Assembly: GCA_016793305.1 (NCBI GenBank) | Contig: JAEUHU010000304.1 | Coordinates: 1-6,056, forward strand | Length of the DNA: 6,056 nt | Origin: Planctomycetota bacterium | GTDB lineage: Bacteria; Planctomycetota; UBA1135; UBA2386 | Reading direction: 5' to 3' | Position numbers and translations under genes: made by a program | Part shown: piece by piece, positions 1-5,983 of the stretch | Position numbering within the stretch: the first letter of the stretch is position 1 | Layout of the letters: every line of letters starts with the position of its first letter | Notes under the pieces: model-generated | What the model saw: the letters and a program-made list of their open reading frames with translations, nothing else | The model's database searches: none | What the model was told of the DNA's origin: nothing

Positions 1-278
1 AGAACAGGGACAGTGCCACAGAGAACAGACCGCCGGACGGCCGGGCAACCGGCGACGGCAAGGGTGAAACGGTGAGGTAAGAGCTCACCGCGCTGCGGGC
101 GACCGCGGCGGCACGGCAAACCCCACCCGGAGGAAGACCGAATAGGAGGATCGCGCGGCCCGCGCTCAGGTCCTCGGGTAGGTCGTTGGAGGCCGTTCGC
201 GAGAACGGCCCTAGAGAAATGGCCGCCATCGCTTCACGGCGACACCAGAACCCGGCTTACGGGGACCAAGCACTTCCT
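1..278 (+). ncRNA. rnpB: RNase P RNA (type A), 3' portion, cut by the window's left edge
   Basis: This is the catalytic RNA of RNase P, which removes 5' leaders from pre-tRNAs. Comparison from memory with the E. coli RNA shows the same order of elements. P9 is a GCCGG stem with a GCAA tetraloop (40-53). The AGGGTGAAA block is followed by P12, GGTGAG/CTCACC around GTAAGAG (71-89). The GGCAAACCCCACCCGGAG block lies at about 111-133. P16 is GAGGA/TCCTC (146-150 with 171-175). P17 is GCGC/GCGC with a GGCCC loop (153-165), the loop that forms P6 in type A RNAs. GGT (177-179) is the motif that pairs with the tRNA CCA end. P18 is GGCCGTTC/GAACGGCC capped by GCGA (191-210). The conserved AGAACCCGGCTTA (247-259) is the 3' strand of P4. 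Roughly the first 100 nt, including P1-P3 5' strands and the 5' half of P4, lie outside. The 3' end near 278 is estimated because the P1 partner strand is missing. Reading frames across this region are spurious. Confidence 0.94.
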
Positions 279-304
279 TCGCCGACCCGCCGTCCTCGGG
301 ATCG

Positions 305-763
305 TCAGGCGTCGGGCGGGGGTGGCGGTACGGGTCGCCGCTGCGTTTGCCGGTGGCGCTCCAGGATGATCAGCGCAGCGATGCTGTCGGCGAGGTCCTT
401 GCGGCGCTTCGCGGTGAGCCCGCCCTGCTTCAACCGCTCGTGCGCCTCGTCGGTGCTGTGGCTCTCGTCGACGGTGACGATCGGGATCGGCAGGGCCTTC
501 TGCAGGCGATCGCGGAACGCCGCGGTGCGCTGCGCGCGTTGGCCGGGCGTGCCGTCGAGGGTCAGCGGCATGCCGAGCACGACCAGCTGGGTCTGCCGCT
601 CCTGCACGAGGGCGGCGATCGCCGCGACGACCGCGGCTTCGTCGCGCGACTCGATGCGCGGCAGCGGGACCACGATCGAGCCGGTCCAGTCGGTCGCGGC
701 AAGGCCGGTGCGCGCGTCGCCGAAGTCGACGGCCAGCACGCGCTGGCTCGGCGCCGAACTCAC
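305..763 (-). CDS. ruvX: RuvX/YqgF family RNase H-fold nuclease (putative pre-16S rRNA nuclease / Holliday junction resolvase)
   Basis: A 152-residue protein, close to the usual 135-155 of the family. Members are cytoplasmic RNase H-fold nucleases. E. coli YqgF is needed for 16S rRNA 5'-end maturation, and a Holliday-junction role was proposed on structural grounds. The three acidic positions expected of the active site are visible: D13 in VLAVDFGDARTGLA, E100 in VTVDESHST, and D126 in DSIAALIILE. The VVLGMPLTLDGTPG block (61-74) matches the family's conserved 'GxPxxxDG' loop. The usual DERxTT/ST motif reads DESHST here, so the arginine after the catalytic glutamate is serine. The C-terminus (139-152) is an Arg/Gln then Pro-rich tail (PVPPPPPDA). 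The GTG start is chosen because the conserved domain begins only eight residues later, a GAGGA site sits 6 nt upstream, and the GTG overlaps the manC stop. The frame stays open upstream, but that part is a shadow of manC. Expression is probably coupled to manC. Confidence 0.93.
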   Translation of the reverse strand: MSSAPSQRVLAVDFGDARTGLAATDWTGSIVVPLPRIESRDEAAVVAAIAALVQERQTQLVVLGMPLTLDGTPGQRAQRTAAFRDRLQKALPIPIVTVDESHSTDEAHERLKQGGLTAKRRKDLADSIAALIILERHRQTQRRPVPPPPPDA

Positions 764-1848
764 AGCAGGTCCTCGCGCCCGTGCCGCCGCGCGTGCTCGA
801 CCAGTTCCTTCAGATCGGCGGCCCGGTCCTTCGGGCAGACCAGCGTGACGTCGCCGACGTCGACCACGACCAGGTCGTGCACGCCGAACAGCGCCACCGT
901 GTGTCGGCCCTCGGCGTAGACGACGTTGTCGCGACTGTCGAGCGACAGCTGGCTGCTCCCGGCACCGAGCACGTGCACGTTGCCGTGCACATCGCGCGAG
1001 CCGACGGCGTGCAGCGCCGGGAACGAGCCGACGTCGTCCCAGCGCAGGGCGGCCTCGACCACCGCGACGTGTGCGGCCTGCTCCATCACGCCATAGTCGA
1101 TCGACGTGCGCGGCAGGTCGCGGAACGCCCGCGCCAGCGCCTGCCGCCGCCCTTTCTGCACGGCCGCCAGCATCGCCTCGGTGCCGGCCGCGAGTGCTGG
1201 GTTGGCGCTCGCCATCGAGAGGCGCAGGGCGCGCGTGGTCCACACGAAGATGCCGCTGTTCCACAGGAACCCGCCCTTCTTCAGGAAGCGCCGTGCGGTC
1301 GGCAGGTCCGGCTTCTCGCGGAAGCGCTTGGCCGCGAACGCCGCCGGCACCGCCGAGTCGAGACGCGCGCCGGTCTCGAGGTAGCCGTACCCCGTCGCGG
1401 GGTGCGTCGGGGCGATGCCGAAGGTGACCAGCGTGCGTCCGTCGGCCGCCAGCTTCACGCCGCGCCGCACCAGCCGCTGGAACGCCTTGGTGTCGGGGAT
1501 CACGTGATCCGCCGGCATCGCCAGCATGGTCGCTTCCGGATCGCGTGCGGCGATGTGTGCCGTCGCCAGGCAGAGGCACGGAGCCGTGTCGCGGGCCTCT
1601 GGTTCGACCAGCACCTGCTGCCGCGGGAAACCCGGCACGACCTTCGGCAGCTGCCGCGCCAGTTCGGCGTTGGTGACGATCCACGTGCACTCGGCCGGCA
1701 CCAGTCCGACGAGGCGATCGAGCGTCGCCTGCAGCAGCGGTTTGCCGGCGACCAACGGCAGGAACTGCTTCGGGCGCAGGCGCCGGCTCGCCGGCCAGAA
1801 GCGCGTGCCCGAACCACCGGCCATGATCACTGCGTGCAGGTTCGCCAT
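760..1848 (-). CDS. manC: Mannose-1-phosphate guanylyltransferase, single-domain form
   Basis: A 362-residue cytoplasmic nucleotidyltransferase predicted to make GDP-mannose from mannose-1-phosphate and GTP, a precursor for surface polysaccharides and protein or lipid glycans. The family signature is intact: MAGGSGTRFWPASR with PKQF (residues 9-29) binds the nucleotide; EPEARDTAP (82-90), MPADHVI (111-117; Asp114 the likely metal ligand), FGIAPTHPATGYGYLE (143-158), FREKP (176-180), WNSGIF (196-201), SIDYGVME (249-256) and WDDVGSF (270-276) follow in the expected order. The protein ends about 85 residues after that last motif, so it lacks the C-terminal cupin phosphomannose isomerase domain of bifunctional ManC/AlgA enzymes. 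The ATG at 1848 is chosen because the nucleotide-binding signature starts eight residues later. The frame is open for 49 more codons upstream, to an ATG at 1995, but that stretch has no family match. No Shine-Dalgarno site precedes the start. The stop overlaps the ruvX start; the asmA-like gene lies 181 bp upstream. Confidence 0.94.
   Translation of the reverse strand: MANLHAVIMAGGSGTRFWPASRRLRPKQFLPLVAGKPLLQATLDRLVGLVPAECTWIVTNAELARQLPKVVPGFPRQQVLVEPEARDTAPCLCLATAHIAARDPEATMLAMPADHVIPDTKAFQRLVRRGVKLAADGRTLVTFGIAPTHPATGYGYLETGARLDSAVPAAFAAKRFREKPDLPTARRFLKKGGFLWNSGIFVWTTRALRLSMASANPALAAGTEAMLAAVQKGRRQALARAFRDLPRTSIDYGVMEQAAHVAVVEAALRWDDVGSFPALHAVGSRDVHGNVHVLGAGSSQLSLDSRDNVVYAEGRHTVALFGVHDLVVVDVGDVTLVCPKDRAADLKELVEHARRHGREDLL
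770..774 (-). promoter_or_regulatory. Ribosome binding site for ruvX, inside the end of manC
   Basis: GAGGA on the minus strand lies 6 nt before the GTG at 763-761. It sits within the last codons of manC (…GREDLL) and decides the ruvX start. With the 3-nt stop/start overlap (GTGA), this is the classic arrangement for translational coupling. Confidence 0.75.
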
Positions 1849-1857
1849 CGCGGAGGC

Positions 1858-1886
1858 AGTGTGGCGAGGCTGGGGGCGAGGCGCAA
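1858..1886 (-). promoter_or_regulatory. manC: Possible sigma70-type promoter for manC
   Basis: On the minus strand TTGCGC (1886-1881) is separated by 17 bp from CACACT (1863-1858), each matching three of six consensus positions. The -10-like box ends 9 nt before the manC ATG, so transcripts would have a leader of only about 2-4 nt, consistent with the absence of a Shine-Dalgarno site. The match is weak and the sequence GC-rich, so chance is a real alternative. Confidence 0.3.
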
Positions 1887-1999
1887 CCACGCCCGGCACC
1901 GGCCTTGTCGGTGGCGCCAGCCGAGCGGACGACGCAGCGGGGCCGAGTGTGTCGATTTCGAGGTGCGTGGGCCCCGCGTTGCGGCGTCCTGGCAAGGCC

Positions 2000-2032
2000 T
2001 GAGCCGGGTCGCCCCTTGGGCGAGCCGGCTCA
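2000..2032 (-). terminator. Strong hairpin over the asmA-like stop codon, possible terminator or mRNA 3'-end stabiliser
   Basis: Positions 2000-2014 (TGAGCCGGGTCGCCC) and 2018-2032 (GGGCGAGCCGGCTCA) pair in 14 of 15 places, with a single mismatch at 2008/2024 and a 3-nt loop. The TGA stop of the asmA-like gene (2032-2030) forms the base of the stem. There is no T-tract on either side, so this is not a standard intrinsic terminator. It could attenuate readthrough into manC, protect the upstream mRNA from exonucleases, or act with Rho. The structure is directly visible; its function is inferred. Confidence 0.5.
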
Positions 2033-5000
2033 GAACGGCGGGGCCGTGCCGCGCACCGGTGCTGGCGGCAGCGGCACCGCGACGCGCCGGCGCGGCGCCG
2101 ACTCGGTGATCCAGCGCTTCTCGGCGCGCAGGTCGCGCAGGTAGCCGTGCAGGTAGAAGGTGACGATGTTCTTCGCCAGGTAGTCGATCAGCGGCATCAG
2201 CAGCGGATCGGCCGAACTGCCGAGCAGGTTGTCGAGCGTCAGTTCGACGTCGAGGTAGCCGTCGAGGTCGAGCGTGCCCTTGCCCTTGGCGCCGACCACG
2301 TCGGAGCGAACGTCGAGCCGGTCGAAGCGCACCGTGCGGTCCTGCAGCGCGAACGCGAGGTCCATCGCCTGGAAGCGGGGTCGGTCGGCCGCCGGCAGTT
2401 GCGCGTAGATCGCCGTGAACAGGGGCACGACGCCGAGGTCGGCGTCGCGGATCACCATGTCGCCGCTGCCGCGCGCCGAGACCACGTCGTAGCCGTCGAG
2501 TCGTTCGATGCGGGCGGTCCCGCTGGCCTTCCCCGAGTACGGCGGATTGGTCCAGCCGCTGGTGTCGAGGAACGAGTAGACGTCGACGGAGCGATACTGC
2601 AGGTCGGCCGACAACCGCCCTTCGGGTGCCATCGGCCCCGGCAGTTCGTACTGCAGGGCCGGGTGTTCGGCGCTGCCGGTGTCGAGCGTGCCGCCGTGCC
2701 AGCGCGCCGACAGGGTCGGCACCAGGAGCCGTTCCGCGTCGGCGGAGAAATCGGCCTTCACCGCTTCGAACGGGTGGTCGAACAGCTGCAGCGACACCGA
2801 GCGCAGGGCGCCGGTCAGGGCGCCACCCGCACTCGACACGCGGCTCGGTGCCAGCACCACGGTGCCGTGGATGTCGCGCACCCGGATGCCCTCCGGCCCG
2901 TCGCCGAGCGTGAGGTCGAGGCCGTGCAGGCGCATCTCCCCCTGGATCGACGTCTCGAGCGGCAGGGGGTTGCCGGGCTGCGGTTGCAGGAAGCGCAGCT
3001 GCAGGTCGGCGATGTCGGCGCGACCGACCGGGCGTCGCTTCTGGATCGCGGTGTGCAGCGGGTCGGCGAACAGGTTGGCGAACTGCTCGTCGATCGGCAC
3101 GTCGTCGGCGCTGACCGTGAACGCGATCTCGGTACGGCCGTCCGGAGGCGGCAGGTTGCGGACCCGGCCGCGCGTACCACGGAACTTCGCACCGGCGAGT
3201 TCGGCGCGCACGTCGCTGAAGGTCAGTTCGCCGTCGGCGACGGCCAACTCGCCGGTCATGTGTTCGGCGCGGTGGGGCAGCAGCGACGCGTCGGACCCGA
3301 CGTCGATCAGGTGCACCACCAGCTCGAGGTCGTCGGGGCGCTCCTGCGTGTCGCGGTAGCGGCAGACCAGGTCGACGCGGCCCGACGGCGCCAGGGACTG
3401 CCAGGTACCGGGGCCGAGTGCGCCGAGCCCTTCGAGGCTCGCGCCGAGCTGGCGGTCGAGATCGAGGTCGCGCACGACGAAGGTCAGGTCCTTCTGCCAT
3501 CCGGCTCCGAACACCAGGTGCCCGAGCATCGCCAGCTGGGCCTCGTCGGGATCGTCGTGCCGGAGGCGACCGCGCAGCGCGTCGAAGTCGAGGCGGGTGT
3601 CGCTGCCGGAGCCTTGCACGACGGCTCGGCCGTGCAGGCCGAGCGCTCGCCACGGCGCCACCGGCAGGCGCAGGTCGACACCCTGCAGGTCGAGGGCCGC
3701 GTCGTGCACCAGCGGGGCGTCGCCGGTCGGCCGGCGCACCGAGACCTCCGCCGAGAACCGGCCCGACGGCGCCGCCGCGCGCCAGGGTTCGTCGAGTTCC
3801 GGTGCGATCACCGCCACGGCCTCGCGCAGGTCGTCGTCGACCGCCACCGAGTGCAGGGCGATGCGCGCTGCGAAGCCACCGCTCCGGTCCACGTCGTCGC
3901 CGATCGGCAGGTGTCCGGCCATCGTCATGCGGCCGTCGCCGTGCCGGCCGTGCAGGTCGAACCGAACGTCGTCGTGGGCGGCGCGCACGGTGCCGCCGAG
4001 TTCGTCGAGCCGGTACGGGAAGCCCGCCCAGCGCATGCTGGCGGCCTGCGGGCGGACCTCGACGGCCCAGCCGCCGGGCAGCTGGCTCATCGGTCGCACG
4101 GTCACCACGACGTCGGCGGTGCCGGTCGCGTCGAAGCGGTCGTAGAGCGCGCCGTCGTCGCGCAGCAGGGCTCCGAGCGCCTGCCGCAGTTCGACGCAGA
4201 AACCGACACCGGTGGCGTGGATGTCGAGCGTGGTGTCCTCGCCGCCCGGACGGTCGAGCTCGACGTGCCCTTGCAGCGTCACGTCGCCGCCGGCCACCGC
4301 GGCGATGTTCGCGTGCACGTCCTCGATGCGCAGCAGGTCCTTGCGCAGCCGCACGCGGCCGCGCGCATGGTGCATCGGCAGCGGGAAGGCCGCACGAGAC
4401 GTCGCCGGGCCGAAGCCGTGGTAGCTCATCGCCACGTCGCGCAGGTCCAGGTCGAGCTCGGTGACGCCGCCCGGTTCGTGCGGATCGCGCAGGAACAGGT
4501 CGATGTCGGCGCGGCCGGTGGTCGGCGCCAGGGCGCGGCGGATCTCGCGGCCGACTTCGAACGTGTCGAGCGCCTCCAGCACCCCGCCGTCGATCGCGAC
4601 GCCGGTGCCGTGCAGGCGCACGTCGAGGTGGGGTTCGCCGAACAACGCGGTGCCGCGCACCGAGAGGTCGAGGTTGCCGGCCTCGGTGGTCTGCGTCAGG
4701 TGCAGGGCGGCGGTGCCCTCGTCGCGGGTGGCGGCGGTGAGTCGCAGCGACGCGTCGCGCAGGATCGCCGGGATGCGGAACCCGTCGAGGCTGCCGGACA
4801 GGCGGGTGTGCGCCAGTTCGGCCTCGGCCTCGAGTTCCGGCGCGCTGCCCTTCGCGGGGATGCGGGCCACCAGCGTCAGGCGACGCAGCGCGCCGGCGAG
4901 CTCCACGTCGCCGATGTCGGCGTCGAACAACCGCGCGAAGCGGGCGGCGGCGGCGGTGTCGGACGCGATGCCGGCGGCCGGGTCCGCCGGTTCGAGCCGC

Positions 5001-5617
5001 ACGCTCGCTTCGCCGTGGCCGTCGAGGTACCAGACGCCCTCGAGGTGCAGGCTCGCCTGCCGTTCGGGCCAGCGGGCGCTGCCGCGCACCTGCAGGCCGG
5101 TGCCGTCCGGCAGCGGCCGGGCGGCCAGTTCGAGCTCCTCGAGCCGCAGGGGCGGTTCGTCGCTGCGCAGGTGCACCAACACGCGGCCGCGGCGCAGTTC
5201 GACCGCCGGCAGGTGTGCCGGGCCCGTGCTCACCGCGCCGCCGGGGCTCGCCAGCAGATCGGCGAGCGTCGGCCAGCGTGGGCCGATCTCGATCGCGAAG
5301 CCGTCGACCTCGACGCCGGCGACCGACAGCCACGGCGTGCCGAAGCACAAGCCGGCGTCCACGGCCGCCCGCTCGACGTGCAGCAGGTCCCGTTCCGGCT
5401 GCAGCGGATCGGCGACGCGCAGGTCCTGCAGGGCGACCCGGGCACTGCCGAGCTCGATCGTCGTCGCCGCGACGCGGCACGCGGGGCGCAGCAGGGCCGC
5501 CAGCTCGCGTCGCACCAGATCGGTCGCGAGCGCCGAGCGATCGACGAGCAGCCAGGTGCCGCCGGCGAGCACGACGACGAGGGCGAGCGACAGCAGCAGG
5601 ATCCGACGCCAACTCAT
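2030..5617 (-). CDS. AsmA-like protein, membrane-anchored, probable intermembrane lipid transport
   Basis: A 1195-residue protein. Residues 1-5 are MSWRR and about 6-25 form one hydrophobic segment (ILLLSLALVV onward), giving an inner-membrane anchor with the rest in the periplasm. The body is a long run of alternating short beta-strand-like segments of the type LDLQGVDLRL and TLDLDGYLDVELTL, without cysteine clusters or catalytic motifs. The last ~190 residues resemble the AsmA C-terminal region: DLGVVPLFTAIYAQLP (about 1060-1076), a 'mdlaFaLqDrtVrfDrLdv' stretch, GAKGKGTLDLDGYLDVELTL (about 1107-1126) and a final VTFYLHGYLRDLRAE. AsmA, TamB and YhdP relatives are thought to form hydrophobic grooves that carry phospholipids towards the outer membrane. 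Length is between AsmA (about 600) and YhdP/TamB (about 1260). The tail is Arg/Pro-rich. The ATG at 5617 is chosen because the anchor follows at once; no Shine-Dalgarno site is visible. Family assignment is confident; the subfamily and cargo are not. Confidence 0.85.
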   Translation of the reverse strand: MSWRRILLLSLALVVVLAGGTWLLVDRSALATDLVRRELAALLRPACRVAATTIELGSARVALQDLRVADPLQPERDLLHVERAAVDAGLCFGTPWLSVAGVEVDGFAIEIGPRWPTLADLLASPGGAVSTGPAHLPAVELRRGRVLVHLRSDEPPLRLEELELAARPLPDGTGLQVRGSARWPERQASLHLEGVWYLDGHGEASVRLEPADPAAGIASDTAAAARFARLFDADIGDVELAGALRRLTLVARIPAKGSAPELEAEAELAHTRLSGSLDGFRIPAILRDASLRLTAATRDEGTAALHLTQTTEAGNLDLSVRGTALFGEPHLDVRLHGTGVAIDGGVLEALDTFEVGREIRRALAPTTGRADIDLFLRDPHEPGGVTELDLDLRDVAMSYHGFGPATSRAAFPLPMHHARGRVRLRKDLLRIEDVHANIAAVAGGDVTLQGHVELDRPGGEDTTLDIHATGVGFCVELRQALGALLRDDGALYDRFDATGTADVVVTVRPMSQLPGGWAVEVRPQAASMRWAGFPYRLDELGGTVRAAHDDVRFDLHGRHGDGRMTMAGHLPIGDDVDRSGGFAARIALHSVAVDDDLREAVAVIAPELDEPWRAAAPSGRFSAEVSVRRPTGDAPLVHDAALDLQGVDLRLPVAPWRALGLHGRAVVQGSGSDTRLDFDALRGRLRHDDPDEAQLAMLGHLVFGAGWQKDLTFVVRDLDLDRQLGASLEGLGALGPGTWQSLAPSGRVDLVCRYRDTQERPDDLELVVHLIDVGSDASLLPHRAEHMTGELAVADGELTFSDVRAELAGAKFRGTRGRVRNLPPPDGRTEIAFTVSADDVPIDEQFANLFADPLHTAIQKRRPVGRADIADLQLRFLQPQPGNPLPLETSIQGEMRLHGLDLTLGDGPEGIRVRDIHGTVVLAPSRVSSAGGALTGALRSVSLQLFDHPFEAVKADFSADAERLLVPTLSARWHGGTLDTGSAEHPALQYELPGPMAPEGRLSADLQYRSVDVYSFLDTSGWTNPPYSGKASGTARIERLDGYDVVSARGSGDMVIRDADLGVVPLFTAIYAQLPAADRPRFQAMDLAFALQDRTVRFDRLDVRSDVVGAKGKGTLDLDGYLDVELTLDNLLGSSADPLLMPLIDYLAKNIVTFYLHGYLRDLRAEKRWITESAPRRRVAVPLPPAPVRGTAPPF

Positions 5618-5626
5618 GGGCGACGC

Positions 5627-5632
5627 AATCTA
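5627..5632 (-). promoter_or_regulatory. -10-like box directly before the asmA-like start
   Basis: TAGATT on the minus strand matches TATAAT at four of six positions and ends 9 nt before the ATG at 5617. The hexamer 17 bp further upstream is GTGCAT, a poor -35. If used, the transcript would be nearly leaderless, which would fit the lack of a Shine-Dalgarno site. Confidence 0.25.
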
Positions 5633-5749
5633 GGTGGGGAATGGCCGGGATGCACGTGCTCCGGTCGAGGTCCACGCGGCCGCCTTCGACGCGGCGTGCG
5701 CATGCCATCCGAGCCGGGCCGTCCCCGAGCGCAGATCGGCCTCCATTCA

Positions 5750-5869
5750 GCGGTTTCTCGGTCGAACTCGAGGCTTCGCACCTTGACGTAGAATGGCCCT
5801 CGAACCGGCCTTGTCGCACCTGGCGCGCGCCGGAAATGGCGAGAACGGGCTTCCAGAGGCGGTTTCTCG
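5750..5869 (+). repeat. 11-bp direct repeat GCGGTTTCTCG, two copies
   Basis: GCGGTTTCTCG occurs exactly at 5750-5760 and 5859-5869, 109 bp apart start to start. Each copy is followed by a TTGAC sequence (5783 and 5881), though at different distances (22 and 11 bp). The second copy forms part of the inverted repeat at 5830-5880. The copies may be binding sites for one regulator; chance recurrence is possible. Confidence 0.45.
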
Positions 5870-5880
5870 TGAGTTTCCGG
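5830..5880. repeat. Imperfect two-part inverted repeat abutting the -35 box
   Basis: CCGGAAA (5830-5836) pairs with TTTCCGG (5874-5880), and inside it CGAGAA (5840-5845) pairs with TTCTCG (5864-5869), with 3- and 4-nt unpaired segments between the two stems and an 18-nt centre. The right arm ends exactly where TTGACA begins. Position and symmetry suggest an operator or activator site for the plus-strand gene; no regulator is identified. Confidence 0.45.
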
Positions 5881-5910
5881 TTGACAGACGCGCGCGTGGC
5901 GTGCGATCCT
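5881..5910 (+). promoter_or_regulatory. Sigma70-type promoter for the gene at 5984
   Basis: TTGACA (5881-5886) is a perfect -35 consensus, rare in sequence this GC-rich. With an 18-bp spacer the -10 would be GATCCT (5905-5910), three of six matches. Transcription would start near 5917, giving a leader of about 67 nt that contains a hairpin and a weak Shine-Dalgarno site. Confidence 0.5.
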
Positions 5911-5937
5911 CGCGCCCGTTCGCTGGGAGGCGCGGCA

Positions 5938-5962
5938 CTTCGCCGCGACGAAGCGGACGAAG
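5938..5962 (+). promoter_or_regulatory. 5' leader hairpin upstream of the gene at 5984
   Basis: CTTCGCCGC (5938-5946) pairs with GCGG-A-CGAAG (5953-5962) as a 9-bp stem with one bulged A (5957) and a GACGAA loop. It ends 8 nt before the AAAGAG site (5971-5976), so the ribosome site stays single-stranded. It may stabilise the mRNA or tune translation. The pairing is visible; the role is inferred. Confidence 0.4.
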
Positions 5963-5983
5963 TTCTCAGCAAAGAGACCACCG

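Larger units (their letters stand above)
5618..5983. other. Divergent intergenic region (366 bp) between the asmA-like gene and the gene at 5984
   Basis: No convincing coding sequence lies here on either strand; open frames that cross it start or end arbitrarily and resemble no family. It is somewhat less GC-rich than the genes, especially around 5741-5885. It should carry the promoters of both flanking genes. The half nearest the asmA-like gene (5633-5740) shows only a short GCACGTGC palindrome (5652-5659) and a weak stem (GCCGC/GCGGC near 5680-5695), neither persuasive. Most of the visible structure is in the half nearest the plus-strand gene and is listed separately. Confidence 0.7.

Noticed and set aside
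279..320. Bidirectional terminator between rnpB and ruvX
   Set aside because: Only a 6-bp stem (CCCGCC 286-291 with GGCGGG 315-320) with a 23-nt loop can be drawn, it runs into ruvX, and no T-tract follows.
186..848. Open frame of 220 codons on the plus strand
   Set aside because: It begins within RNase P RNA and runs antisense through ruvX into manC; the sequence is Arg/Ser/Pro-rich with no family resemblance.
1849..1995. 49-codon N-terminal extension of manC from the ATG at 1995
   Set aside because: The family signature starts just after the ATG at 1848, and the extension is Pro/Arg/Ala-rich with no matching domain.
5672..5700. Small hairpin and GCACGTGC palindrome as regulatory sites of the asmA-like gene
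   Set aside because: Short self-complementary stretches of this kind are expected by chance in sequence this rich in GC.
2147..5791. Very long open frame (1214 codons) on the plus strand opposite the asmA-like gene
   Set aside because: It is the antisense image of a GC-rich coding region, rich in Gln, Arg, Val and Gly, without a start signal, signal peptide or domain; the minus-strand frame has a membrane anchor and family motifs.
5783..5794. TTGACGTAGAAT as a second promoter for the plus-strand gene
   Set aside because: The TTGACG has no -10 at a proper distance and TAGAAT has no reasonable -35 (ACTCGA at 17 bp). It remains possible as a weak or activator-dependent site.
1827..5981. 1384-codon open frame on the minus strand in another phase of the asmA-like gene
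   Set aside because: Its product is almost wholly Arg/Ala/Gly/Pro, as expected of a shifted frame in high-GC DNA, and it crosses the manC start.
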